A stretch of DNA of 64,000 bases from Anolis sagrei (lineage: Eukaryota > Chordata > Lepidosauria > Squamata > Anolidae). The translations under genes were made by a program, and so were the position numbers. The notes under the pieces were generated by a model. That model was given only the letters and a program-made list of their open reading frames with translations, searched no databases and was not told where the DNA came from. The stretch is taken from NCBI RefSeq assembly GCF_037176765.1, contig NC_090023.1, positions 216,440,506 through 216,504,505 on the forward strand, given 5' to 3'. Of the stretch, positions 12,196 through 22,137 are shown one piece after another. Position 1 is the stretch's first letter. Each line of letters opens with the position of its first letter.

Positions 12196-12275
12196 AATTT
12201 CCAATAGTATGAACACTCTTTGGCAGAGAAGGTGATACACCTTGTAAAATACCCACGATTCCATATCCCTGGTTC
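12196..12275 (+). mobile_element. MITE family B fragment
   Basis: gaatttccaatag ... cactctttggcagagaagg ... cacgattccatatcc. The same block occurs at 16.0 kb, there too right after a BovB 3' end. Confidence 0.6.
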
Positions 12276-12283
12276 AGCCGCTT

Positions 12284-12548
12284 CCAACTCCCCGTGACCT
12301 CCTGGACCAACCCACGACAGAGCTCCCTGTTGGTCATCGCCATCTGCAGCTCCTTCAAGATCAAGCCAGTCACTTCAAGGATACCATCCATCCATCTTGC
12401 CCTTGGTCTGCCCCTCATCCTTTTTCCTTCCATTTTCTCCAACATCGTCTTCTCTAAGCTTTCCTGTCTCCTCATGATGTGGCCAAAGTACTTCATCTCT
12501 GCCTCTAATATACTTCCCTCCAATGAGCAGTCGGGCTTTATTTCCTTA
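12284..12548 (-). mobile_element. BovB LINE 3' fragment, opposite strand
   Basis: Minus-strand reading gives SLEGSILEAEMKYFGHIMRR and GRPRARWMDGILEVTGL, the BovB ORF2 C-terminus. It faces the plus-strand copies on either side. Confidence 0.85.
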
Positions 12549-12579
12549 AGTGGCTGATGGGGGAGGGGGAGGGAGGAAG

Positions 12580-12656
12580 GGGACTGAGGCTGCTAGGAAT
12601 TGTGGGAGTTGAAGTCCAAAACACCTGCAGGGCAAAAGTTTAAGCATGCTAGGGTT
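12580..12656. mobile_element. Fold-back MITE family C, one arm
   Basis: One arm only: gaattgtgggagttgaagtc, then ccaaaacacctgcaggg. Confidence 0.65.
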
Positions 12657-12679
12657 AAAGGGAACTCTCTCCATGCCTT

Positions 12680-12872
12680 CCATGAAGTGACTGGCTTGAC
12701 TCTGAAGGAGCTGGGGTGGTGACGGCTGACAGGGAGCTCTGGTGTGGGCTTCTCTCATGTCCCAGCATGAGAAGCTGGAACTGACAGAGGGAGCTCATCC
12801 GCACTCACTCTGGATTCGAGCCTGCGACCTGTCAGTTGTCAGTCCTGCGCCACTAGGGGCAAGTTGGATGGA
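12680..12872 (+). mobile_element. Scrambled BovB 3' pieces around a SINE fragment
   Basis: 12680-12749 is a BovB 3' stretch (gaagtgactggcttgac ... gagctctggtgtggg). 12750-12856 is a second-family SINE head in reverse. 12857-12881 is BovB that belongs upstream of the first piece. The order is not that of a simple insertion. Confidence 0.6.
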
Positions 12873-13114
12873 TGGTATCCGAGCTCTGAAGATTACCTGG
12901 GAAGGAATGCCACTGGAGCATTGCAGCACGCCCAAATACCTGTGAGTCACTCTAGACCATGCTCTGACCTACAAGAAGCACTGCCTGAATATCAAGCAAA
13001 ACGTGGGTGCTAGAAACAATATCATACGAAAGCTGACTGGCACAACCTGGGGATCACAACCAGACACAGTGAAGACATCTGCCCTTGTGCTATGTTACTT
13101 TGCTGCTGAGTATG
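12873..13114 (+). mobile_element. Older non-LTR LINE (possibly Vingi/Ingi-related), left part
   Basis: Frame pieces CSTPKYLCVTLDHALTYKKH and [20 protein letters not shown] are typical of the region after the reverse transcriptase in Jockey/Ingi-group LINEs. The reading resumes after the BovB insertion at 15184 (CPVWNTFHHAKTVDEALNET). Clade name is tentative. Confidence 0.6.
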
Positions 13115-15183
13115 ACTGGCTTGACTCTGAAGGAGCTTCCTAGCGAATATACAGTGGAAGTGAAGAACAGATTTGAAGGACTAGATTTAGTAAACAGAGT
13201 CCCAGAAGAACTATGGACAGAAGTCCGCGACATTGTTCAGGAGGCGGCAACAAAGTACGTTCCAAAGAAAAAGAAAACCAAGAAGGCAAAATGGTTGTCT
13301 GCTGAGACACTGGAAGTAGCCCAAGAAAGGAGGAAAGCAAAAGGAAACAGTGAAAAGGGGAGATATGCCCAGTTAAATGCGCAATTCCAGAGGTTAGCCA
13401 GAAGAGATAAGGAACTATTTTTAAATAAGCAATGCATGGAAGTGGAAGAAGACAACAGAATAGGAAGGACAAGAGACCTCTTCCAGAAAATTAGAAACAT
13501 TGGAGGTAAATTTCAGGCAAAAATTGGTATGATAAGAAACAAAGATGGCAGGGACCTAACAGAAGCTGAAGAGATCAAGAGAAGGTGGCGAGACTATACA
13601 GAAGATCTGTATAGGAAGGATAATAATATCGAGGATAGCTTTGATGGTGTGGTGAATGAATTAGAACCAGACATCCTGAGGAGTGAGGTTGAATGGGCCT
13701 TAAGAAGCATTGCTAACAACAAGGCAGCAGGAGATGATGGGATCCCAGCTGAACTGTTTAAAATCTTAAAAGATGATGCTGTCAAGGTGATGCATGCCAT
13801 TTGCCAGCAAACATGGAAAACACAAGAATGGCCATCAGACTGGAAAAAATCAACTTATATCCCCATACCAAAAAAGGGAAATGCGAAAGACTGCTCAAAC
13901 TTCCGTACAGTGGCCCTTATTTCTCATGCCAGTAAGGTAATGCTCAAGATCCTGCAAGGAAGACTCCAGCAATACATGGAGCGAGAGTTGCCAGATGTTC
14001 AAGCTGGGTTTAGAAAAGGCAGAGGAACGAGAGACCAGATTGCCAATATCCGCTGGATAATGGAGAAAGGCAGGGAGTTTCAGAAAAACATCTACTTCTG
14101 CTTCATTGACTATTCTAAAGCCTTTGACTGTGTGGATCATAATAAATTGTGGCAAGTTCTTAGTGGGATGGGCATCCCAAGCCACCTTGTCTCTCTCCTG
14201 AGGAATCTGTACAAGGACCAAGTAGCAACAGTCAGAACTGACCATGGAACAACAGACTGGTTCAAGATTGGGAAAGGCGTACGGCAAGGCTGCATCCTCT
14301 CACCCAACCTTTTTAACTTGTATGCAGAACACATCATGCGATGTGCGGGGCTGGATGAATGCAAAGCTGGGGTGAAAATTGCTGGAAGAAACATTAACAA
14401 CCTCAGATATGCAGATGACACCACTCTGATGGCCGAAAGCGAGGAGGAGCTGAGGAGCCTTCTAATCAAGGTGAAAGAAGAAAGCGCAAAAGCCGGGTTG
14501 CAGCTAAACGTCAAAAAAACCAAGATTATGGCAACAAGAATGATTGACAACTGGAAAATAGAGGGAGAAACCGTGGAGGCCGTGACAGACTTTGTATTTC
14601 TAGGTGCAAAGATTACTGCAGATGCAGACTGTAGCCAGGAAATCAGAAGACGCTTACTTCTTGGGAGGAGAGCAATGTCCAGTCTCGATAAAATAGTGAA
14701 GAGTAGAGACATCAGACAGGCAACAAAGATCCGCCTAGTCAAAGCCATGGTATTCCCTGTAGTCACCTACGGATGTGAGAGCTGGACCTTAGGGAAGGCT
14801 GAGCGAAGGAAGATCGATGCTTTTGAGCTGTGGTGTTGGAGGAAAGTGCTGAGAGTGCCTTGGACTGCGAGAAGATCCAACCAGTCCATCCTCCAGGAAA
14901 TAAAGCCCGACTGCTCACTGGAGGGAAAGATACTAGAAACAAAGTTGAAGTACTTTGGCCACACCATGAGGAGACAGGAAAGCCTAGAGAAGACAATTAT
15001 GCTGGGGAAAGTGGAAGGCAAAAGGAAGAGGGGCCGACCAAGGGCAAGATGGATGGATGGCATCCTTGAAGTGACTGGACTGACCTTGAGGGAGCTGGGG
15101 GTGGTAACGGCCGACAGGGAGCTCTGGCGTAGGCTGGTCCATGAGGTCACGAAGAGTCGGAGACGACTGAACGAATGAACAAC
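13115..15183 (+). mobile_element. BovB (RTE-clade) LINE with long open reverse-transcriptase frame
   Basis: A continuous frame ends at 15178; BovB-like protein starts near 13140 (EVKNRFEGLDLVNRVPEELW). It has RT motifs FIDYSKAFDCVDH and QGCILSPNLFNLYAEH, and the catalytic YADD at residues 442-445 of the frame opened at 13085. The C-terminus is FGHTMRRQESLEKT ... VHEVTKSRRRLNE. The N-terminal APE endonuclease is absent, so the copy is 5'-truncated and not autonomous. It ends in a short AACAAC-type tail. It interrupts an older LINE with only an atg repeat (13112-13114 and 15184-15186) at the junctions. The long intact frame suggests a recent insertion. Its first ~25 bases duplicate its own 3' region. 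Confidence 0.93.
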
Positions 15184-15877
15184 ATGCATGCCCAGTGTGG
15201 AACACATTTCACCACGCTAAAACAGTGGATGAGGCTCTTAATGAGACATGCCGCATTATCACGGGGTGTCTGTGCCCTACACCACTGGAGAAACTACACT
15301 GTCTAGCCGGTACTGCAGACAATAGTGAAAGGACCAAGGCAGTGACATCTCCAGCTCAACCCTTGTTTGGGTATCAGCCAGCATGTCAATGACTTAAATC
15401 ACAAAAAGTTTTCTAAGGTCTACAGAGACACTCGCTGGAACACCCCAGAAAGCGAGAATCCAAAAGTGGCAGGCTCAAACCCAGAACCTCAACCAACGGC
15501 TGATACCAAAAGAGAGACTCCCCCCTGGGCACACAGAAAACTGGGCGACTTGGAAGGCGCTGAACAGACTGCGCTCTGGCACCACGAGATGCAGAGCCAA
15601 CCTCAAGAAATGGGGCCACAAAGTGGAATCCAAGACATGCGAGTGCGGAGAAGAACAAACCAGAGACCACCTGCTGCAATGCAACCTGAGCCCTGCCACA
15701 TGCACAATGGAGGACCTTCTTGCAGCAACACCAGAGGCACTCCAAGTGGCCAGATACTGGTCAAAGGACATTTAATCAACTACCAAGCTTGCAAACTCTG
15801 TGTTTTGTCTATTTGTTTGTTTGTTTTGTTAAAAAGGTAATACAAATGTCTGGTTGCTCCTGACACAATAAATACAT
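15184..15877 (+). mobile_element. Older non-LTR LINE (possibly Vingi/Ingi-related), right part and tail
   Basis: Continues 12873-13114: CPVWNTFHHAKTVDEALNET, CRIITGCLCPTPLEKL and HCLAGTA, then a frame-broken C-terminus (EEQTRDHLLQC-like) and tail ctcctgacacaataaata. A minus-strand relative lies at 33255-34090. Confidence 0.65.
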
Positions 15878-16000
15878 ATCCTTGAAGTGACTGGCTTGAC
15901 CTTGAAGGAGCTGGGGGTGGTGACGGCCGATAGGGAGCTCTGGCATGTTCTGGTCCATGAGGTCACGAAGAGTTGGAAGCGACTGAACGAATAAACAACA
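15878..16000 (+). mobile_element. BovB LINE 3' end, short
   Basis: tccttgaagtgactggcttg to gaacgaataaacaaca, about 120 bp. Confidence 0.85.
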
Positions 16001-16003
16001 GGG

Positions 16004-16126
16004 AATTTCCAATAGAGCCCACACTCTTTGGCAGAGAAGGTGACACACCTTGTGACACACCCACTCACGATCCCATGGCCCTGGCAGTGAAAGTGATATC
16101 AAACTGCATCTTTTCTCCAGTGTAGC
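16004..16126 (+). mobile_element. MITE family B arm
   Basis: gaatttccaatagagccc ... gaaagtgatatcaaactgc ... agtgtagcagg. An oppositely oriented arm of the same family lies at 16630-16696. Confidence 0.6.
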
Positions 16127-16629
16127 AGGCGCAGGCTCGGCCTCCTTCCCTTGCGGATCCCTGTGCTTAATTACACGAGCTGCTCGGGCTCCGCCAGGCC
16201 GCGGGTTGTGCTGCGTGTGGATGGGGTCTCTTAATATTCATGAGCCCATCTTTCAAGGCCGCGAATGGCGGCGCAGGAGGCTCACCTTGGAAGGGGAGTT
16301 TGTCTTGATTAAGCAAACCAGGAGGGAGAAGCCCAGGCGGAGGGAGCCACGATGGATCTCTCCAATAAAAGGAACGGGAGGGAAGGCGAGCCGGAGCTCC
16401 TCTCCTGCCTGCCTGCCTTCCCTCCTTCGCACCCGCTTTGCTGAGCCCTCGCTTTCCTCAAATTTATGAGGCCAATTACAGAGACGAGGCTGGAAGTTTC
16501 GGGGAACTTCACCGAGTGCAAACGGCGCTCCCCGCTGTTCGCATCAAATTAATTAACCCAACGCTATTGATGGCTGTCCAGCTCTGGCGGCGAGAGATGG
16601 CGCGGAGGGCTTCCAGCCTGTGCAATGGA
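16127..16629. promoter_or_regulatory. GC-rich unique island with homeodomain-type AT cores (possible conserved non-coding element)
   Basis: This stretch is GC-rich and has no copy elsewhere in the window. It contains gcttaattacacg, cttaatattcatgagccc, cttgattaagc, aatttatgaggccaattac and caaattaattaaccc. Such TAATTA/ATTCAT cores in a GC-rich frame resemble developmental enhancers. The syntenic position near FGF8 and LBX1 makes that plausible. Flanking inverted MITE arms allow a rival reading: captured DNA. No protein recognised. Confidence 0.35.
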
Positions 16630-16696
16630 GACACTCCTGCACCGCTTTAACTGCCACGGCTCAAGGCTATAGCATCCCGGGAGTTGTGCCTTTATC
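16630..16696 (-). mobile_element. MITE family B arm, inverted
   Basis: ctttaactgccacggctcaa ... gcatcccgggagttgtg is the reverse orientation of the 16004-16126 arm. Confidence 0.55.
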
Positions 16697-16723
16697 AAGT
16701 CTTTATCCGCCTTTGACTCAGGG

Positions 16724-16945
16724 ACCTTCCGCACAGCCACATAACCCAGAATATCCGCAGCAAATACCACAATAACTGCTTTGAACTGGGTTATCTTGAG
16801 TCCACACGGCCATATATTCCAGTTCAAAGCAGATAATGTGGGATTTTATTCAGCTGTGTGGACGGAAAGAGCCTTCAACAGTACCACAATTCAATAGCGC
16901 TGAAAGTGGTGTGAAACTGCATTCATTTTACAGTGTAAATGCAGA
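16724..16945. mobile_element. Palindromic MITE (family A) followed by MITE B scrap
   Basis: Family A inverted repeats (gaccttccgcacagccacat ... cagctgtgtgga) to about 16868. A family B piece with gtgtgaaactgcattcatt runs to 16945. Confidence 0.65.
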
Positions 16946-17105
16946 CCAATTAAAGAGGAGAAGCATCCTCAAATACCTTGCCTGGCTGCATGCCTATGGC
17001 CTACCACACGTTGTTGGATTGGAAGTCCCAGCAGAGCCAACTATCTTAGCCAAGGATGGGTTGCAAGTCCAAAAGAGATGTTTCTAGACTTTGGGTCTGT
17101 TAGTA

Positions 17106-17408
17106 GTAAAGGTAAAGGTTTTCCCCTGACATTAAGTCTAGTTGTGTCTGACTCTGTGGTTTGTGCTCATCTCCATTTCTATGCTGAAGAGCCGGCATTG
17201 TCCATGGACATCTCCAAGGTCATGTGGCCAGCATAACTGCATGGAGTGCCATTACCTTCCCGCTGGAGCGGTACCTATTGATCTACTCACATTTGCATGT
17301 TTTTGAACTGCTAGGTTGGCAGAAGCTGGGCCTGACAGAGGAAGCTCACAGCACTCCCTGGATTCGAACCTGCAACCTTTCAATGAGCAAGTTCAGCAGC
17401 TTAGATTA
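17106..17408 (-). mobile_element. Sauria/ACA-type SINE
   Basis: Head at right, truncated at the final few bases of the tRNA-like part. The next SINE abuts it in the same orientation. Confidence 0.8.
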
Positions 17409-17720
17409 GGTAAAGGTAAAGGTTTCCTCTTGACATTAAGTCAAGTCGTGTCCGACTCTGGGGTGTAGTGCTCATTTCCTTTTCTAAGCTGAAGAGCCAG
17501 TGTTGCATGTGGCCAGCATGACTACATGGAGCACCATTACCTTCCCACTGGAATGGTACTTATTGATCCACTAACATTTGCATGTTTTCGAACTGCTAGG
17601 TTGGCAGAAGCTGGAGCTGACAGTGGAAACTCACGCTGCTCCCCAGATTTGAACCTGCGATCTTTCGGTCAACAAGGTCAGCAGCTCAGTGGTTTCACCC
17701 ACTGTACCACCGGGGGCTCC
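17409..17720 (-). mobile_element. Sauria/ACA-type SINE, tandem neighbour
   Basis: A second copy directly adjoining the previous one, ending ccactgtaccaccgggggct. It is distinguishable by an internal deletion near 17505. Confidence 0.8.
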
Positions 17721-18178
17721 CTGGGTCTGTTACAGCATATAAAAAAATCAATTGGTGAGTGTGTTAACTGAAAACTCAAAGCACGAAGCTGATTGGTTGG
17801 GCTACGCTCAAGAGACTAGCTGAGCCTGGGAGTTTTGGCAACAGTTACATTTTAGGCTTTAGCTGTGCAAGAGCTAGCAGAGAGACAGTTCTTCCTTCAT
17901 GAGCTGCTGGAAGAAGATCTTCCACATGGACACCTAAAGACCATTTGAATCTCTCTCAAAGGACATTGTGTGAGTCAATGCAACTCTTCATATGATTGCA
18001 TATATGTTGCTCTGCATAACAAAGAGTAACCTCCTTGTTCTTTACTGATCATCTGCATGGCATATTTTCTTTCCCTGCCAAGACAGTGTGTGAACTGGTA
18101 AAAATGTGTGATTTTCATTCCGTCACAGGGTCCACCTGCCCTGAAGAATTTATGTAGGTAACACCACTTTCCCTCACT
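17721..18178. other. Intergenic, nothing recognised
   Basis: No gene, exon or known repeat identified. Confidence 0.35.
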
Positions 18179-18452
18179 GGAGGGGAGAATATTAGAGGCA
18201 AAGATGAAGTACTTTGGCCACATAATAAGAAGACGGGAAAGCTTGGAGAAGAGAATGATGTTGGGGGAAATGGAAGGAAAAAGGAAGAGGGTCGACCAAG
18301 GGCAAGATGGATGGATGGTATCCTTGAAGTGACTGGCTTGACCTTGAAAGAGCTGGGGGTGGCCATGGCTGATAGGGAGCGGCCAGCTCTGGCATAGGCT
18401 GGTCCATGTGGTCACAAAGAGTCAGAAGCGACTGAGCAAATAAACAACAACA
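18179..18452 (+). mobile_element. BovB LINE 3' end
   Basis: ggaggggagaatattagagg through to gagcaaataaacaacaac, the C-terminal ORF2 region with frame breaks. 5'-truncated. Confidence 0.85.
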
Positions 18453-18484
18453 AACCACTTTGTCAAGGGTACTTCACTAAACTA

Positions 18485-19045
18485 GAATCATAGAGATGGG
18501 AGAGACCTTGTGAGCCATCCAGTCCAATCCCCTGCCAAGAAGCAAGAAAATTGTATTCAAAATACCCCCGATAGATATGCATCCAGCCTCTGCTTAAAAG
18601 CCTCCAAAGAAGGAGCCTCCACCACACTCCGGGGCAAAGAGTTCCACTGCTGAACAGCTCTCACAGTTAGGAAGTTCTTCCTAATGTTCAGGTGGAATCT
18701 CCTTTCCTGTAGTTTGCAGCTATTGTTCTGCATCTTCCAGGACAGCAGAAAACAAGCTTTCTCCCTCTTCCCTATGGCTTTCCCTCACATATTTATACAC
18801 AGCCCTCATCATGTCTCCTCTCAGCCTTCTCTTCTGCATGCTAAACATGCCCAGCTCTTTAAGCCTCTCCTCATAGGGCTTGTTCTCCTGACTCTTGATC
18901 ATTTTAGTCACCTTCCTCTGGACACATTCCAGCTTGTCAACATCTCCTTTCTGTTGCGGTGCCCAGAACTGGACAGAGTGTAATTCCAGGTGTGGTCTAA
19001 CCAAGGCAGAATAGAGGGGTAGCATGACTTTCCTGGATCTAGCTG
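18485..19045 (-). mobile_element. CR1-type LINE 3' region
   Basis: Minus strand gives [40 protein letters not shown] and KRRLRGDMMRAVYKYVRESH. The 3' end at left has agaatcatagagatgg, a remnant of the CR1 octamer tail. Confidence 0.85.
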
Positions 19046-19785
19046 AGTGTGTGCGACTTGCTCTGATTTTTAAAAAGAGGACTAGCAAGAAAAAGAGAAA
19101 GGATAATTGTCATGTACTAAGTGGAAACATATCACATTGTATTTTAAAAATACAGTTTTCTATTTAAGATCCAAGCAAACTCTTTTGATGAATATCTACA
19201 TGGAAGGAAGCATCGGTATTTTTTTGGGACGAGAGCTCTTAAGAATTGTTAACATAGCCAAGAAGCTCCGATTCCCATTTCCTTCGGCAGCTTCCCCCAT
19301 TAATCTGCTGTAACATCTACTTGAATTTTAATTTTCAGGATCATCAGACTCACAGTCTATACTCAGGAGGAAAATAAACAACTTCCAGGAAAATAAACAA
19401 CAGCATCACAGGCCACCCAATGAGCTCCTTAAAACAGCTTTAGTTTCTGAGTACTGTTGCAGAGAGAGAAACATTATGTGACTTGTCTCGGGGGCTAATT
19501 CCAATGATCAGAGGAGCAAAATTGCCATATTCAATCACTTTGAAAACACAGAGGTTCAGATTCACCCATGATAACCCTTAGATGCTGGTTCCTATGGTCT
19601 GGCTCTGGGCTACCCAAAGTGGAAGGGGCAACTGGAATCGTATGCAAGGCCAATGCAAAGAGCTTCCTGATTCAACTCTCAGGAACAGCTGGGCACAGAT
19701 ATCACCATGCAAACAACAAACACGGATCTTTGTAGGAGGACAAAGGCAAGGTCCCAAATGCCTCATTTTTTCTAGTTCCTCTAAA
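19046..19785. other. Intergenic, nothing recognised
   Basis: No exon with homology seen and no repeat recognised. Confidence 0.35.
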
Positions 19786-19787
19786 CT

Positions 19788-19921
19788 AGGCATGGGCAAA
19801 CTTCAGCCCTCCAGGTGTTTTGGACTTCAACTCCCAGAAATCCCAGTCAACTTACCCACTCTTAGGAATTGTGGAAGTTGATGTCCAAAACACCTGGAGG
19901 GCCAAAGTTTGCCTATATCTG
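19788..19921. mobile_element. Fold-back MITE (family C)
   Basis: Inverted arms ggcatgggcaaacttcagcc / ggccaaagtttgcctat with ccaggtgttttggacttcaa in each. About 134 bp, able to form a long hairpin. Confidence 0.75.
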
Positions 19922-20208
19922 TGTCAAAACCCTCTCAATGGCTCTTGTCTGACTGCCTCACTCTCCAACTGATGGCCATATGAATTCAAAGACATAGCTG
20001 TGTTGGTCTGGATCAGTATGCAAAGTGATCTTGTAACGCTTTTTGAGACTTGAGAGAAAGTAGTTGGTGGTATTACCCTTAATCTTCTTCAAGTTGCTCA
20101 ATTCCCAAGAATATTTCTCTCTCAACAGCATCACTGCACAATAAGCTTGTAAACCCAGGGGTAAAGGACAGCTCATGGAGGAAAATGCTGTCCGTAGACC
20201 TGAAGACC

Positions 20209-21240
20209 ATTTTATTTATTTAGTATTCATTTGCGGTATTTGTATACTGCCTTTCTCAACCCTGAAGGGGACTCAGGGCAGTTCACAGTGTTGGCAACAA
20301 TTAAATGCCATCAATAAAAAATATAAAGATCAAGATTGACCCTCCCTGATAAAACATTAAACATTATTAAACACATCACATAAAATAACATCACATATCA
20401 CACAAAGACATAACTGTTGTCCCTAAACAGTCCTGGGTCATTGCACTTTCAACTTTCAACTTTCCCTTTAAATATTCCTATGATGGACTGAACGCCCACA
20501 GCCAGGTCTTTAGCTGTCTCTTAAATGTCAGGAGGGAAGGGACTGGCCTGATCTCACGTGGGAGGGCATTCCATAGCTGTGGGCACACCACTGAGAAGGC
20601 CCTGTCCCTTGTCCCCACCAGCCACCAGTGGGGCCAAGAGCAGTACCTCTCAGGAAGATCTTAATCTACGAATTGGTTCATAGAGGGTGATATGTTCAGA
20701 CAGGTAAGTTGGACCAGAGCCGTTTGAGGCTTTATAGCAGGGGTCCTCAAACTAAGGCCTGGGGGCCAGATACGGCCCTCCAAGGTCATTTACCCGGCCC
20801 TTGCTCAGGGTCAACCTAAGTCCTAAACAACTTGAAGGCACACAACAACAACAACCCTATCTCATCAGCCAAAAGCAGGCCCACACTTCCCAATGAAATA
20901 CTAATAAGTTTATATTAGTTAAAATTGTTCTTCATTTTAATTATTGCATTGTTTAAAAGTGTGGTTTTTTTTGCCACTACAAATAAGATATGTTCAGTGT
21001 GCCTAGGAATTCATTCATGTTTTTTTAAAAAAATTATAATCCAGCCCTCCAACTGTTTGAGGAACTGTGACCTGACCCTCTGTTTAAAAAGTTTGAGGAC
21101 CCATGCTTTATAGGCTAAAGCCAGCACTTTGAATTGTGCTTGGTAGCTAATAGACAGCCCGTGGAGTTGCAGAAACAGGGGAGTTGTATGCGCTCTGTGT
21201 GATGCCCCAGTTAACATTTTGCAGCCCCTGCAGACTTAAA
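20209..21240 (-). mobile_element. L2-like LINE 3' region (interrupted by a hAT-like element)
   Basis: The left end is a reversed LINE tail (tttatttatttag ... actgcctttctcaaccctga). The body carries the conserved gagggcattccatagctgtg and tgagaaggccctgtcccttg blocks seen in L2/CR1-group elements. It is split at 20738-21105. Confidence 0.65.
20738..21105. mobile_element. hAT-like non-autonomous element, 8 bp target duplication
   Basis: Ends CAGGGGTCCTCAAACT and AGTTTGAGGACCCATG (inverted). It is flanked by exact ctttatag repeats (20730-20737 and 21106-21113). Three relatives occur at 45.76, 48.91 and 52.73 kb. 368 bp, no transposase coding. Confidence 0.85.
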
Positions 21241-21311
21241 GGATCTCCCTCAAAAGCCAAAGTTTAGTGGAGTCTCTGAAACTTTATTCCACACATTTCA
21301 TTTTCTCAGCT

Positions 21312-21797
21312 ACAGTGTTCCCTCGCTGTTTCGCGGTTTGCTTGACGTGGACTTGCTGTTTTACGGGTTTTCCAAAAAATAAAATAAAAATTAAAATACA
21401 AATAGTGAGGGAACACTGTATACCCATTATCAAAGTGTGTTGTTTCTCCAGCATAGATGCTGCCACAGGCTTGAGTTGCAGAGTTACTCACAGAGCCCAG
21501 AGAGGCCCGGAAAGGGCCGCCAAGGCAGCTTATGCCGGGGCTTCTTCCGTGGGCAACCGGGTGAGAGCCCCTTGCCAGTGGGGAAGCAGGGAGGGAGGGA
21601 GAAGAGTGGCTCCAGCAAGAGGAGGGGGGAGAGAGGGAGGGGGAAAGAGGAGACGAAGAGAGAGAGAGAGAGGAAAGAGAGGAGTGGGCGGAGATATACT
21701 GTACATATACAGTATAGCATCCCTACATTGCGGTTTTTCACTTATCACGGGTGGTCCTGGAACACAACCCCCGCAATAAGTGAGGGAACACTGTATC
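21312..21797. mobile_element. pogo/Tigger-like MITE, with an inner copy and purine-rich filler
   Basis: TACAGTGTTCCCTCGC at the left and GTGAGGGAACACTGTA at both 21405-21420 and 21781-21796. 21312-21421 alone looks like a complete short element. The rest holds a GA/GGGA-rich stretch (about 21585-21690) and a second right half with cacttatcacgggtgg. Confidence 0.65.
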
Positions 21798-21875
21798 CCC
21801 CAACGTGCTTCAGGCTTTCTGTGTATCTTTTTTATACTTAGCCTGAGGTTATCTGATCTTGTGGGAGCATCTACG

Positions 21876-22137
21876 CCAGGCATGGACAAACTTGGGCCCT
21901 CCAGGTGTTTTGGACTTCAACTCCCACAATTCCTAACAACTTAAGCAGCTGAGGGGGGAAAGGAAAGGGCCTGAGGCTGTTAGGAATTGTTGGAGTTGAA
22001 GTCCAAAACACCTGGAGGGCCCAAGTTTGCCCATGCCTGAGCTACAGAGTCTTGAAGATGTTTGACCAAGAACAAGTGACTGAGAAGGGAGTTGAAGTCC
22101 AAAACACCTGGAGGGCCCAAGTTTGCCCATGCCTGCT
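21876..22137. mobile_element. Fold-back MITE (family C) plus an extra right arm
   Basis: Arms ggcatggacaaacttgggcc / ggcccaagtttgcccatgcc close at about 22047. A third arm repeats at 22089-22137. Confidence 0.75.

Noticed and set aside
15367-15840. 157-codon plus-strand frame
   Set aside because: It lies out of frame across the tail region of the older LINE; not a host gene.
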